From assembly GCF_009720625.1 (NCBI RefSeq), contig NZ_CP046266.1:3853501-3917500 (forward strand): a DNA stretch of 64,000 bases, read 5' to 3'. The notes beneath the pieces were generated by a model that was given only the letters and a program-made list of their open reading frames with translations, had not been told where the DNA came from and searched no databases. Both the position numbers and the translations under genes were made by a program. This DNA is from Metabacillus sediminilitoris (lineage in GTDB: Bacteria; Bacillota; Bacilli; Bacillales; Bacillaceae). Below are positions 1-8,956 of this stretch, piece by piece. The stretch's first letter is position 1. Every line of letters starts with the position of its first letter.

Positions 1-163
1 ACAGCTGTCTTAATATGATTCATTTTTCACTTATCCTTTCATTTTCGGATTTATAAAGAAATAGTTAAATAAACTAAAATGACAATAAAATCAACCATTT
101 ATATGTAAATCATACCAAATTTCAAATTCCATTATAAGAATTTTCCAACAAATACGGATAATT

Positions 164-192
164 AAAGAGGCAACATTAATCGCTGCCTCTTT
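164..192 (-). terminator. Rho-independent terminator of the chemoreceptor gene
   Basis: A 9-bp perfect stem (AAAGAGGCA at 164-172 pairing with 184-192) closes an 11-nt loop just after the stop codon of the minus-strand chemoreceptor. The U-rich run is short. Bases 1-163 hold no gene that I can support. Confidence 0.7.
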
Positions 193-209
193 ATCATAAA
201 TTCATTTGC

Positions 210-2195
210 TTATACTTTAAACTTCTCTATAAGGGCTTGCAGTTCTTCAGCCATTGTTGTTAAAGATTTAGCAGCAAGAGTAATTTCCTCCATTGAGGCT
301 AACTGTTGTTCTGTCGTCGCTGCTACTTCCTCTGAAGTCGCCGAACTTTCTTTGGCAATAATTGTAATCTCGTTCGCAGAAGCACTCACTTCTTGAATAG
401 CAGCAGACATTTGCTGAACAGTTGCTGAAACTTCTTCAATTTGTGGTGTCATTGCGTTCATGCTAATCATAATAGCATCAAATTTTTCAGATGTTTCGGT
501 TGAAATAGCCAGACCATCTTTTGCATTTTTAGAAACATCGTTCATGATATCAACAGACTTTGTTGTATCTTGTTGAATAGAAGAAATGATCGTTGAAATT
601 TGACCGGCCGATTCTTGAGATTGTTCAGCTAATTTCCTTACTTCATCTGCAACAACTGCAAATCCCCTTCCATGCTCACCGGCTCTAGCCGCTTCAATTG
701 CTGCATTTAGTGCAAGTAAATTTGTTTGGGCAGCAATGTCAGATATTGCATCAAGGATTTTCCCAATTTCTTTTGATCGATTCGACAATGATCGAATAAC
801 TTTATTCGATTCAGTCACTGATTCATGGATGAATTTCATTTGTTCAAGATTGTCTTTTACAAACTTTGCACCTATCTCTGCTTCTTTCACCGTTTCATGA
901 GCCATTTCAGAAACATTTGAAGAGCTTCCTGCAATTAGCAATACACCGTGAAGGACTTCTTCAAGTGCTTGAGTATTTGCCTCTAATTGTGTTGTTTGAT
1001 TTTCAGCACCTACTGCTACTTGCTGCATGACTTCTGTAACCTGCTTTGTTCCTATCGTTGTTTGGTCTGCACTTGCAATCAATTCCTCTGAGGAGGAACT
1101 AACACGTTCAGATGCCGTTTGTAAATTCATAATAACTGTCCGCAGATTATCAACCATATTTTTAAAGCTTTTGGTCAGCATGCCAACTTCATCATTAGAA
1201 TCACTACTAATTTCCTCTGTTAAATCTCCATTACTAATTCGCTCAGCTGATATTACAAGTGATCTTATCGGATTAAGGATAAACTTAATAATACAAAAAA
1301 TAACAAAGCCGCCTAATAGTAGTGAGACAACTATCACAATGATTGTTTTGTTAAAGATCTCCTGTGCTGCATGATCAATCTCACTTGAATACATCGTTCC
1401 AGCAATCTTCCATCCAGTTAATTCATTTGTCATAAAATCCATTACTTTACTTGAACCGTTGAATGTATATGAAAAACGATCATTCTCACTTTCAAATAGT
1501 GTTTTCACCCAATCGCCAGTTGCCTCTTCACCCTGATCTGTAGGATGGACTATATATGATTTCGTATTATCAATTATGGTTATATACCCATTCTCACCAA
1601 TCTTAACTTGACTTGTTAACTCACCCAAAGCAGTTATATTAATATCGATTCCGACAACACCAGAACCGTCATCTAATACTTTAGCAAAGGTAACAGATGC
1701 CTCGTTTGTATTTACATCGATATATGGATCTGTTATAACAACTTCACCTTTATTTTCCATCGCCAACTTATACCAAGGCCGCTCTCTTGGATCAAAATCC
1801 TCTGGTAGCTCGGCAGGAGGTGAAATGATTAAATCGCCTGTCTCGAACCCTATGTAAATTGCTTGTGCTTCTTGCTTTGTTTTAATGTATTGATTAAATC
1901 TCTGTTTAATCGTTTCTATATCTTCTGAATTAATTGATGCATAAGCTGTTTTGGCCGTTTTAGCAAAATAATCAACATCTCCTTTAATTGGATCTAATTG
2001 ATTTATTAGTGAAGTATTGATCAATTGTACACTCTCATGTGCTGTTTGAAACATACTGTTTTCCATTTCCGTTTTTGCCGAATGATAGGAAATAAGTCCG
2101 ATTGACACACTTGGCACTAATAAGAGCAGCACAATAGCGATAATCAACTTCATTCTAATCGTTAAGCTATTATGCAATTTTTTCATGTATTTCAA
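210..2195 (-). CDS. methyl-accepting chemotaxis protein with extracellular dCache sensor
   Basis: This is a membrane chemoreceptor that signals to CheA/CheW. An N-terminal membrane helix lies at about residues 15-37. A large extracellular region follows with Cache-type features, including the RPWY motif and the YIDVNT/VVGIDI strands. A second membrane helix lies near residues 283-305, then a HAMP linker ([10 protein letters not shown]) and a long coiled coil. The signalling tip contains the conserved [21 protein letters not shown] hairpin, here at about residues 493-512. At 661 aa it has the usual length for a class III Bacillus receptor. TTG at 2195 has an AAAGGGGA ribosome site at good spacing; the ATG three codons later lies too far from it. 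The ligand is unknown; Cache receptors often bind amino or organic acids. It stands alone, with its own terminator. Confidence 0.93.
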   Translation of the reverse strand: MKYMKKLHNSLTIRMKLIIAIVLLLLVPSVSIGLISYHSAKTEMENSMFQTAHESVQLINTSLINQLDPIKGDVDYFAKTAKTAYASINSEDIETIKQRFNQYIKTKQEAQAIYIGFETGDLIISPPAELPEDFDPRERPWYKLAMENKGEVVITDPYIDVNTNEASVTFAKVLDDGSGVVGIDINITALGELTSQVKIGENGYITIIDNTKSYIVHPTDQGEEATGDWVKTLFESENDRFSYTFNGSSKVMDFMTNELTGWKIAGTMYSSEIDHAAQEIFNKTIIVIVVSLLLGGFVIFCIIKFILNPIRSLVISAERISNGDLTEEISSDSNDEVGMLTKSFKNMVDNLRTVIMNLQTASERVSSSSEELIASADQTTIGTKQVTEVMQQVAVGAENQTTQLEANTQALEEVLHGVLLIAGSSSNVSEMAHETVKEAEIGAKFVKDNLEQMKFIHESVTESNKVIRSLSNRSKEIGKILDAISDIAAQTNLLALNAAIEAARAGEHGRGFAVVADEVRKLAEQSQESAGQISTIISSIQQDTTKSVDIMNDVSKNAKDGLAISTETSEKFDAIMISMNAMTPQIEEVSATVQQMSAAIQEVSASANEITIIAKESSATSEEVAATTEQQLASMEEITLAAKSLTTMAEELQALIEKFKV

Positions 2196-2410
2196 GATGT
2201 AATCCCCTTTTCTGTGAAAATAATCTGATCATCGTATCGACTCATTCTCCTGTTTATAGAGGTCCCACTATATGATTAATCAAACTTTTTTCATATTTAG
2301 ATTTTTCAAATGATTCATATATTAGTATAATCTTACTATGTTTGCATCACGATGAAAATAACTTATTTTATATTCATAAAATTCAGTTTTATATGTATTA
2401 CTTAAACGAA

Positions 2411-2459
2411 AAAGGATAGCGAAAAAAGGCCTTTTTACACTGCCTCATTTCGTTATCCT
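2411..2459 (-). terminator. terminator of the amt-nucleotidyltransferase-exonuclease operon
   Basis: Arms at 2413-2424 and 2448-2459 pair over 12 bp with one mismatch. A T-run follows on the minus strand. It lies 20 bp beyond the exonuclease stop codon and ends the operon that starts with the ammonium transporter. Confidence 0.75.
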
Positions 2460-2479
2460 ATTTCATTATCTTGCATATA

Positions 2480-3193
2480 TCATACTTTTGCATACCGTTC
2501 ATAAAGGTCCTTCAGCGATTCACACCCAATTTGCTTCAGCTTATTTACATACAAACACCAAAGTTCTGCAGTCATTTTTGCATCATTAAGCGCATGGTGC
2601 CTTCCGATGATAGGAATACCGTTATGTTCGCAGCACTCCTCTAAAGTGATGATCTTCTCAGCCGGCTCTGCAATTCGGTATAAAAAAGACATATCAACTA
2701 AGCGATGTTTAAATGGTGCACGATAAAGTTTCCAGGACGCATATTGAAGAAATGATTTTTCATGATTTGCATGATGAGCTACCAACGTATAGTCTTGCAC
2801 AAACTGAAAAAATTGAAATAGCACTTCAGATAATGGTGGAGCACTTCTTAATTGCTGATCAGATATTCCAGTTAGTTGGACAATCTCTTTGGATAACAAT
2901 TTCTCTGCGCGAATTAGTGAATAAAATGTCTCTTCTTCTTTGATTTCATCACCTTTTACCTTTATTGCTCCAATTGAAATTATCTGATCGCCTTGGTCTG
3001 GATAAAAGCCAGTTGTCTCTAAATCAAATACAACCACTTTTAATTCAGTTAATGGAATGTGCAGCGTTTCTTCCACTCGCATTTCACGTTGAATTTGCCT
3101 CAAATATGCGACATGCTGCTGACTTTGGCCAACCGGTGATGTACCAAACTTTCCTTGAATACCTTTCATAAAAAAAAACGGGTCAAATGTCAT
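2480..3193 (-). CDS. DnaQ-like (DEDDh) 3'-5' exonuclease
   Basis: This is a 237-aa exonuclease of the epsilon/PolC family. The ExoI motif VVFDLETTGFYP lies at about residue 54 and supplies the D-x-E pair. ExoII is in the LVAHHANHEKSFL region. ExoIII is RHHALNDAKMTAELW, with the catalytic His and Asp. There is no polymerase domain, so it is a stand-alone nuclease. The ATG overlaps the stop of the upstream nucleotidyltransferase gene (ATGA), which indicates translational coupling. Exonucleases of this type recur beside DUF294 nucleotidyltransferases and a transporter in other bacteria (recalled, not checked). The substrate, DNA or a small nucleotide, cannot be decided from sequence. Confidence 0.85.
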   Translation of the reverse strand: MTFDPFFFMKGIQGKFGTSPVGQSQQHVAYLRQIQREMRVEETLHIPLTELKVVVFDLETTGFYPDQGDQIISIGAIKVKGDEIKEEETFYSLIRAEKLLSKEIVQLTGISDQQLRSAPPLSEVLFQFFQFVQDYTLVAHHANHEKSFLQYASWKLYRAPFKHRLVDMSFLYRIAEPAEKIITLEECCEHNGIPIIGRHHALNDAKMTAELWCLYVNKLKQIGCESLKDLYERYAKV

Positions 3194-4182
3194 TTATTAT
3201 AACACCCTTTATCTATTATCCCTTGAACATATTGATGCAGTTTCTTCCCATCCCGCAATATGTTTTTTATTTCTCTTTTTTCGAATTTAGACAAGTTTTT
3301 AATATTTAGGTAATGTACATCATCATATGAATCTGCATTTTTGAACAAAATGCATCTATATTCAAGTAGCTTTTCAAAATTTTGTTTATAATAAAGTAAC
3401 TCTTCACGATAGGCTTCGCCTTCACATAAACAATCAAATCGCTCAAGTGTAGACGTCTCTTCAATACCTTCTTTTATTGCCAATAGCCTGATGGCATTAA
3501 CATATGGTAAAAATGCAGCCTTTTTCAAATCGATACATCCCTCATACTTACCACTTGGCTCAACATATAGCTGTCCAAGAGGACCAACAGAATGTTTAAT
3601 ATGCTGGATATTGTCCATAAAACGCTGTAAAAGCATAGGATGTTGCTTTTGATATTGAAAAATTCTATATTTCAATTCATCCACAAAATCTTTTTCACCT
3701 ACGAGTGTCCTGGAATCGTAAAAAATTTGTAAATAGCGGATGGATTCCCAACTCATATCTTCCATCCACTTTAAAAGCTGATTCTTCCAATCTACAATTG
3801 ATTTACACCACATTGAATTTGAACTCATAATCTTTCCTTCACAATAAGGATATCCAATATGATAGAGCCCTCTTGAAAGCTCTTCTCCCAGCTTTTTAAA
3901 ATAGTTGCTCGCTTCCTCAGTATGATCCTCATATATTAACCCATGATCTTGATCGCTGATAATTCCCTGTTCAATCCTTCCCCCGCTGCCCATAACAAAC
4001 CATGTGTACTTACATGGCGGTTTACCAAATTCCTGTTCAAGCTGAAAGAGTGCTAGTTTACTAGCACTCCTCATCATTTCATCATGAAAGTCGTTCAACC
4101 CTTTTGTATCTAGTGCAAATTTGAGGATATGTTCATCTTTCCACTTTTTTATTGAATCATATGATTCAAATTCACCATGCAT
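3190..4182 (-). CDS. DUF294 / GlnD-like nucleotidyltransferase
   Basis: The protein carries the nucleotidyltransferase signature GSGGRIEQGIISDQDHGLI, which matches the catalytic core of GlnD and DUF294 proteins (GS, R-x-E, D-x-D-like SDQDHG). A helical C-terminal substrate-binding region follows. No CBS pair is seen, although many DUF294 proteins have one. I chose ATG 4182 because a GGGTGAGGAAG ribosome site precedes it at about 8 nt. The frame is open upstream to 4302, and ATG 4251 would overlap amt by 14 bp. It lies directly downstream of the ammonium transporter, where a PII (glnK) gene is often found, which suggests a role in nitrogen signalling (inference). The nucleotide and target are unknown. 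Confidence 0.75.
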   Translation of the reverse strand: MHGEFESYDSIKKWKDEHILKFALDTKGLNDFHDEMMRSASKLALFQLEQEFGKPPCKYTWFVMGSGGRIEQGIISDQDHGLIYEDHTEEASNYFKKLGEELSRGLYHIGYPYCEGKIMSSNSMWCKSIVDWKNQLLKWMEDMSWESIRYLQIFYDSRTLVGEKDFVDELKYRIFQYQKQHPMLLQRFMDNIQHIKHSVGPLGQLYVEPSGKYEGCIDLKKAAFLPYVNAIRLLAIKEGIEETSTLERFDCLCEGEAYREELLYYKQNFEKLLEYRCILFKNADSYDDVHYLNIKNLSKFEKREIKNILRDGKKLHQYVQGIIDKGCYNK

Positions 4183-4237
4183 GTGAGACACTTCCTCACC
4201 CTTAGTCATAATGAGTAATTCTGGATAAGATTCGTGC

Positions 4238-5503
4238 TTATGAGCCAACATTTTGTTCTTTTGAAGCAAACACCTCAGGGTATCCATAGCTTCCATGTTC
4301 ACTTATATCTAAACCCATCACTTCTTCTTCTTCAGTAACACGTAATCCACTTAAAAGTTTTTTCGCAATAGCTAAAAGCACAAATGATACAACAAATGCA
4401 TATGCTCCAGATGATACTACTCCCATTAATTGTACGCCAAGTTGTGTGAATCCGCCACCGTAGAATAATCCTGGTAAACCAACTGTCGCAAGCTCAGGTG
4501 TTGCAAAGAAACCAGTTGATAATGTTCCCCAAACACCAGCAACACCATGGACTGATAATGCAAAGATTGGATCATCAATTTTTCTCTTTTCAAAGAATCT
4601 TGCACTATAGAATACTAAAATACCCGCTATAAAACCAATGACAACTGCTGCCCATGTATCAACAAATGCACATGAAGCAGTAATGGCAACTAGACCTGCT
4701 AAAGCTCCATTTAACATCGTCGGAACATCTGACTTACCTAATACCATCCAAGAAATAATAAGTGCTGCAACCGCTCCAGCTCCTGCTGCTAAATTTGTAT
4801 TTAGAGCAACAAAGCCGAAGAAACCATTATCAACGGAAACAGTACTTCCTGCATTAAATCCAAACCAACCGATCCATAAAATCAATACCCCTAAAGCAGT
4901 GTAGACTTGGTTATGTCCTTGAATATTATTTGCTGAACCATCTTTATTATATTTTCCAATACGTGGTTTTAGTAGGATGGTTGCCGCAAAAGCTGCCATC
5001 GCACCAGTTAAATGAACAACTGTCGAGCCAGCAAAATCTTGTTTTCCATGTTCAGCTAACCATCCTCCGCCCCAGATCCAATGTGCGATAACAGGATATA
5101 CAAGAGCTGAGAATAATATCGTGAAGAATAAATATACAGATAACTTCGCTCTTTCTGCAAACCCACCTAAAGCGATTGTTATCGAAATTCCCGCAAATGC
5201 TAATTGGAATAAAAAGAATACTGGTGTAGATAACGCCGCACCTTCCGCTTGCTCTCCTGAATAAAAGAAATCAGTTAATCCTACAAAAAAGTTTCCGTTA
5301 CCTCCAAATATAAAAGCATATCCTATTGCCCAGAAAACAAGTGAGGCAAGACCAAAAGTAAAAATCGTTTTACCTGCAATATGTCCAGCGTTTTTCATTC
5401 GAGTAGAACCAGCCTCTAGTAAGATAAATCCACCTAACATAAAAATAACTAAAACTGCACTTAGCATAACCCAAAGGCTATTCATTAAAAAAGTCGCGTC
5501 CAT
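4238..5503 (-). CDS. amt: ammonium transporter (Amt/NrgA family)
   Basis: This is an inner-membrane ammonium channel of 421 aa with about 11 membrane segments. Family motifs are clear: the long N-terminal hydrophobic segment with GGFILLEAGS, the central FNAGST-type region, HLTGAMAAF, and the pore histidine region ALSVHGVAGVWG. The start at ATG 5503 follows a GGGGAGG ribosome site; the frame is open nine codons further up, but without such a site. No PII gene follows. Instead a GlnD-like nucleotidyltransferase and an exonuclease are co-directional. Two perfect TnrA/GlnR boxes flank its promoter, consistent with induction under nitrogen limitation as for B. subtilis nrgA. Confidence 0.95.
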   Translation of the reverse strand: MDATFLMNSLWVMLSAVLVIFMLGGFILLEAGSTRMKNAGHIAGKTIFTFGLASLVFWAIGYAFIFGGNGNFFVGLTDFFYSGEQAEGAALSTPVFFLFQLAFAGISITIALGGFAERAKLSVYLFFTILFSALVYPVIAHWIWGGGWLAEHGKQDFAGSTVVHLTGAMAAFAATILLKPRIGKYNKDGSANNIQGHNQVYTALGVLILWIGWFGFNAGSTVSVDNGFFGFVALNTNLAAGAGAVAALIISWMVLGKSDVPTMLNGALAGLVAITASCAFVDTWAAVVIGFIAGILVFYSARFFEKRKIDDPIFALSVHGVAGVWGTLSTGFFATPELATVGLPGLFYGGGFTQLGVQLMGVVSSGAYAFVVSFVLLAIAKKLLSGLRVTEEEEVMGLDISEHGSYGYPEVFASKEQNVGS

Positions 5504-5539
5504 CCCGTTTCCTCCCCTGTTCAATTTCATGACTTAAGA

Positions 5540-5556
5540 TGTTAGATAATATAACA
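5540..5556. promoter_or_regulatory. TnrA/GlnR box (promoter-proximal)
   Basis: TGTTAGATAATATAACA fits the 17-bp consensus TGTNANAWWWTMTNACA at every defined position. It lies downstream of the amt -10 hexamer, so a protein bound here would be placed to repress. Confidence 0.85.
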
Positions 5557-5573
5557 TCTCGTTCTTATTTACT

Positions 5574-5601
5574 ATTCTATACGATATTTTTAAAGTGTCA
5601 A
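5574..5601 (-). promoter_or_regulatory. sigma-A promoter of the amt operon
   Basis: A perfect -35 TTGACA (5596-5601) and a -10 TAGAAT (5574-5579) are separated by 16 bp on the minus strand. This places the start of transcription near 5567, between the two TnrA/GlnR boxes. Confidence 0.7.
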
Positions 5602-5630
5602 CCTATTTTTATAAGTTTCTGATAATTTTA

Positions 5631-5647
5631 TGTTAGAAAATATAACA
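5631..5647. promoter_or_regulatory. TnrA/GlnR box (upstream)
   Basis: TGTTAGAAAATATAACA again matches the full consensus. It is centred about 72 bp upstream of the predicted start of transcription, and 91 bp centre to centre from the second box. Confidence 0.85.
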
Positions 5648-5832
5648 TACATTAACAATAGTGAGTTAAGCTTTCATTCACAATCTTTCCTTTCACTCCT
5701 CATTGTTGGCTTGTTATATGCAAAAAGGATATAATAACTATGAAAAGAAATGGGATGAATAACAACTTACGCAATATGAACAACGAATTTTTCATTTCAT
5801 TTTTTTATGGATGTAAAGAAACGAGGTAATAA

Positions 5833-6123
5833 ATGATGAATATAGTTGAATCAACAATCGAAAAATTAGATGATCCTTTCGGCATCCTTTCCGGAGATCG
5901 TTACGAAATCTTCCTTTCATTAGTGATTGATGAGGAAGATGAGCTTTATAGTGAGCACGGTATTAAACTAAAGCTAATATATGTAGTGGAAGATGATAAA
6001 ACAAAAATTGCTCAATATGATTTTATCGAAAATACAACAGGACGCATTTTCGACTTTGCATTAGAAGAAGAGGAAGAAGAAGAAATTAAAGATTATTGCC
6101 AACAGCTTATTGAACAATTGTAG
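5833..6123 (+). CDS. small acidic protein, probably DUF6509 family
   Basis: This is a 96-aa cytoplasmic protein with a strongly acidic C-terminal stretch (LEEEEEEEIKDY). The N-terminal pattern KLDDPFGILSGDRYE resembles a short Bacillus family that I recall as DUF6509; no function is known. Two adjacent ATGs follow a GAGGT ribosome site. A candidate promoter has TTGGCT at 5706-5711, an 18-bp spacer and TATAAT at 5730-5735. Its own downstream terminator has been split by the IS3-family insertion. Confidence 0.7.
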   Translation: MMNIVESTIEKLDDPFGILSGDRYEIFLSLVIDEEDELYSEHGIKLKLIYVVEDDKTKIAQYDFIENTTGRIFDFALEEEEEEEIKDYCQQLIEQL

Positions 6124-6133
6124 AAAAATAAAC

Positions 6134-6153
6134 AAAAAGGACTAACTCCATTT
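6134..6153 (+). terminator. left arm of a terminator split by an insertion sequence
   Basis: The bases AAAAAGGACTA (6134-6144) and CATTT (6149-6153) are complementary to TAGTCCTTTTT and AAATG at 7637-7656, on the far side of the insertion sequence. Before insertion this was a bidirectional hairpin serving the convergent genes on either side. Confidence 0.75.
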
Positions 6154-6205
6154 TGTAATGCACCCCAAAAGTTAGAGTGAAATCTAACATTTGGGGTGTA
6201 TTTTT

Positions 6206-6772
6206 ATGACTAAATATAGTGAGCAATTTAAGTTAATGCTCGTAAAAGAGTATCTAGAAGGGAAATTAGGATATGACCTTTTGGCAAAGAAACATAATAT
6301 AAAAAGCAGTTCTCCAATTAAGCGGTGGGTAAAAGTATACGAGAAATTTGGGATAGATGGGTTGATGAGGAAGAAGTATAAGGAAACATATCCTGTTCAA
6401 TTCAAGCTGGATGTATTAAGCTTTATGAATAGTACAGGTTCTTCAGAGACGGAAACTGCCCTTCAATTTGGGTTAACAAATCCTCCAATAATAGCTTCAT
6501 GGAAGAAAGCTTTTTTGGAAGGTGGCACTGAAGCCCTGGATAGAGCGAAAGGGAGACCGCCCATGTCTGATAAATCCAAGAACCAAAAAAGTAAAATTCC
6601 TGCAGAAGAAAAAGAAATGACGTACGAACAAAAATTGGAGAAAGAAAATGAACTTCTTCGCTTAGAGGTAGAATACTTAAAAAAGTTACAAGCTTTTCAG
6701 ATGGATCCGGAAAGCTATCTAGAAAAGCACAAGCAGCGTTATCATTCGAACTCAAAGAAAAATTCCGATTAA
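6206..6772 (+). CDS. IS3-family transposase OrfA (helix-turn-helix protein)
   Basis: This is the DNA-binding subunit of the IS150-type transposase, about 188 aa. Two helix-turn-helix modules are visible: YSEQFKLMLVKEYLEGKLGY with the following IKRWVKVYEKFG, and YPVQFKLDVLSFMNSTGSS with NPPIIASWKKAF. A leucine-zipper-like coiled coil follows (EQKLEKENELLRLEVEYLKKL), as is usual in OrfA. I start at ATG 6206; a TTG at 6191 is in frame but lies close to the left inverted repeat and has no ribosome site. The slippery heptamer lies near its 3' end. Confidence 0.9.
   Translation: MTKYSEQFKLMLVKEYLEGKLGYDLLAKKHNIKSSSPIKRWVKVYEKFGIDGLMRKKYKETYPVQFKLDVLSFMNSTGSSETETALQFGLTNPPIIASWKKAFLEGGTEALDRAKGRPPMSDKSKNQKSKIPAEEKEMTYEQKLEKENELLRLEVEYLKKLQAFQMDPESYLEKHKQRYHSNSKKNSD
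6679..6716 (+). other. programmed -1 ribosomal frameshift signal
   Basis: The heptamer A AAA AAG (6679-6685) lies in the right phase of the orfA frame. It is followed after 5 nt by a 6-bp stem (AGCTTT 6691-6696 with AAAGCT 6711-6716). IS3-family elements make the OrfAB fusion transposase this way. Confidence 0.8.
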
Positions 6773-7596
6773 AAGATGTTCTACAGATAGTTGATATTCC
6801 TGAATCTTCGTATCACTATCATATAAAGCGAATGAAGGAAGAGAATCCCGATCAAAATCTTGAAGAATGTATTCAATCCATATTCGAGGACCATGACGGC
6901 AATTACGGTTACCGACGTATTCATTTAGAATTGAAAAACCGTCAATTAAAAGTAAATCACAAAAAGGTTCAACGAATTATGAAGAAACTCGGACTCAAAG
7001 GAAATAAGTTTACACGAAAATCACGCAAGTATAGTTCTTACAAAGGGAATATTGGAACTGTCGCCAAGAACCTTATTAATCGCCGTTTTCGCACAAATGT
7101 ATGCCATCAAAAAATAACAACAGATATCACAGAATTTAAGTGTTCTGATGGAAAACTTTTTTTTAATCCATTCATGGATATGTTCAATAGCGAAATTCTA
7201 TCTTATGGGATAAGTAGTCACCCAACACTAGATTTAGTCCTAGAACCTCTAGAAGAAACACTAGAAATTGTGAAAAATTCAAAATACAGAACTACTATGC
7301 ATTCTGATCAAGGCTGGCATTATCAACATAAAAAATGGGTGAAAAAACTCAAGGAAAATAAAGTTTTCCAGAGTATGTCACGAAAAGGAAATTGTTTAGA
7401 TAATTCACCGATGGAGAACTTTTTTGGATTAATGAAACAAGAAATGTATTATGGAGAAGCACTATGCACATTTGAGGAATTAAAACAGAAAATTGAGAGA
7501 TATATCAATTATTATAATAATAAGCGTATAAAACAAAAATTGGGAGGCATGAGTCCGGTTCAATACCGTATCCATACCAGCCAATTAGTTGCTTAA
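6685..7596 (+). CDS. IS3-family transposase OrfB (integrase core)
   Basis: This is the catalytic part of the transposase, reached by -1 slippage from orfA. The first -1-frame codon is at 6685; a free-standing ATG lies at 6832. The region before that ATG already encodes the family's typical start of OrfB (FELKEKFRLKDVLQIVDIPES...YHYH). The HTH_21-like segment GNYGYRRIHLEL is followed by the rve/DDE core: D in TTDITEF, D in MHSDQGWHY, and E in NSPMENFFGLMK, all present. The C-terminal motif YINYYNNKRI is typical of IS150. The frame is uninterrupted, so the element may be active. Confidence 0.92.
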   Translation, partial: VTSFSDGSGKLSRKAQAALSFELKEKFRLKDVLQIVDIPESSYHYHIKRMKEENPDQNLEECIQSIFEDHDGNYGYRRIHLELKNRQLKVNHKKVQRIMKKLGLKGNKFTRKSRKYSSYKGNIGTVAKNLINRRFRTNVCHQKITTDITEFKCSDGKLFFNPFMDMFNSEILSYGISSHPTLDLVLEPLEETLEIVKNSKYRTTMHSDQGWHYQHKKWVKKLKENKVFQSMSRKGNCLDNSPMENFFGLMKQEMYYGEALCTFEELKQKIERYINYYNNKRIKQKLGGMSPVQYRIHTSQLVA

Positions 7597-7636
7597 TATA
7601 AAACTCTAACTTTCGGGGGTCTCTTCATTTTTATAT

Positions 7637-7657
7637 AAATGAAGATAGTCCTTTTTT
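7637..7657 (+). terminator. right arm of the IS-split terminator
   Basis: This is the other half of the hairpin that once followed the small acidic gene and the converging MprF-like gene: AAATG (7637-7641), then TAGTCC and a T6 run to 7657. With 1.47 kb of IS between the arms it can no longer fold as a compact terminator. Confidence 0.7.
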
Positions 7658-7663
7658 CATTAT

Positions 7664-8773
7664 TTATATTGCCTTTTTGTCCCTAAAAACCTTTTTCACA
7701 AAAATCAACTGTGCAGGTTTAGGTTCTTTTCGTACAATCAAAAGAAGCTGTAACACTAATATGATTAACAATGATTTCTTATAAACAAGATATCGCGGGC
7801 TCCAATCACTAGCAAATTTCGCTTTATAGCTGCGCAAGCCTTTAAAATTGTAAAATTTACACCCGTTTAAAAAGGCATACCTCGCTAATCTTTCTTTAAA
7901 ATGTGCATCCTTATTTGTTCCGACATTTGATAATGGCGACATCCCTAAACTACATGAAATAAACCCCTTTTGCTTTGCCCACAGGATCGTTGAGGTAAAA
8001 ACCATATCCATAGCACCAGCAGGACAATCATTTGTATACCGCATTAAGTCAATACTGATTGTTTCATATGGCTTCTTATCAGTTGGCAGGCTAGCAAACG
8101 CGACAATTTTCCCTTCAGGATTTCGTAACAACGAAACCATAAAACGATTAACATAGTCCTCTTGAAACGAACTAACCGAGAAACTTTTTTCATGGCGTTC
8201 CGCTAACCATTCGTCTGAGACAGATTTCAATTCTTCCAATAAATCTGAACTAAAGGGTGGATATACGACCGAAAAGACATACCCTTCTCTAGTAAATTTA
8301 TTCTTTGTTGAACGTAACTTTGCAGCTTTCTTTCCTTCTATTGTAAAACTTTTCAAGCAGACTTTTGCTTCTTCACCAATTTTAAAAAACCTGTAGCCCC
8401 GATCGTGGAAGTAAGTCATAAATCTATCACTAGTTTGATAAAATATAACCCTACCTCGTCGCTCATTAACCGCAGCAATAAATTCATCTAATCCAGATTC
8501 AAAGAGCACTTCCTCCCCAATCGGATCGCCAAGGACAATATATTTATTTCCCTTTTGCCTATAAGAAATAAGGACAGAATCATCTTGGGCAATGAATACT
8601 TGTTTATCCTTTAGAAATAGCAGGTGTGATAAAGTACTTCCACCAAATTTACGGAGAAAGGATTCAACAAAAGCAGCGTCGAAGGATGCTCCAATAATCG
8701 ACTTTTGATCATAACGAAAAAAAATGCAGAGACAAAAGATAAAAAACGATAATAAAATGATCGAACTGATCAA
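7664..8773 (-). CDS. DUF2156 / MprF C-terminal-domain-like protein, membrane anchored
   Basis: This is a 369-aa protein with one N-terminal hydrophobic segment (residues 2-20) and a GNAT-fold DUF2156 domain like the cytosolic synthase half of MprF. That domain in MprF transfers lysine from Lys-tRNA to phosphatidylglycerol. Family marks include the DDSVLISYRQKGNKYIVLGDPIG strands, FFKIGEEA, LRSTKNKF and SLGMSPLSNVG. The N-terminal flippase of MprF is missing, so substrate and product are uncertain. It is transcribed toward the IS, which has split its 3' terminator. Confidence 0.8.
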   Translation of the reverse strand: MISSIILLSFFIFCLCIFFRYDQKSIIGASFDAAFVESFLRKFGGSTLSHLLFLKDKQVFIAQDDSVLISYRQKGNKYIVLGDPIGEEVLFESGLDEFIAAVNERRGRVIFYQTSDRFMTYFHDRGYRFFKIGEEAKVCLKSFTIEGKKAAKLRSTKNKFTREGYVFSVVYPPFSSDLLEELKSVSDEWLAERHEKSFSVSSFQEDYVNRFMVSLLRNPEGKIVAFASLPTDKKPYETISIDLMRYTNDCPAGAMDMVFTSTILWAKQKGFISCSLGMSPLSNVGTNKDAHFKERLARYAFLNGCKFYNFKGLRSYKAKFASDWSPRYLVYKKSLLIILVLQLLLIVRKEPKPAQLIFVKKVFRDKKAI

Positions 8774-8956
8774 TTGCTAATCCTCCTTGATTAATTCTCT
8801 TTTTACAAGATAACATAAGCAGCCAACAGAGCAAATAATTATTTTTTTCCTAAAAAAAAATTCATTCTCACAGCATATACAACGTATGTTTATCCTTCAT
8901 TTGGATAATGTAATATTGATACCATAGGAATGAACATTAACAAAGGAGGAAATGAC

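Larger units (their letters stand above)
6154..7627 (+). mobile_element. IS3-family (IS150 group) insertion sequence, apparently intact
   Basis: The element is 1,474 bp. Its imperfect terminal inverted repeats of about 24 bp both begin with TG, continue with CCCC and end in AAAGTTAGAG. The ends are flanked by TTT on both sides (6151-6153 and 7628-7630), in line with the 3-bp duplications typical of this group. It encodes orfA and orfB in -1 relation with a slippery heptamer, and the DDE triad is complete. No second copy is present in the window. Confidence 0.9.

Noticed and set aside
5740..5829. 29-codon ORF (MKRNGMNNN...) just downstream of a TATAAT
   Set aside because: No ribosome site; the ATG lies about 5 bp after the -10, at or near the likely transcription start, and the frame ends at the ribosome site of the next gene.
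8890..8935. possible sigma-G promoter of sspH
   Set aside because: A GTATG -35 is present but the -10 region (TAATGTA) fits poorly, so I did not list it although forespore expression is expected.
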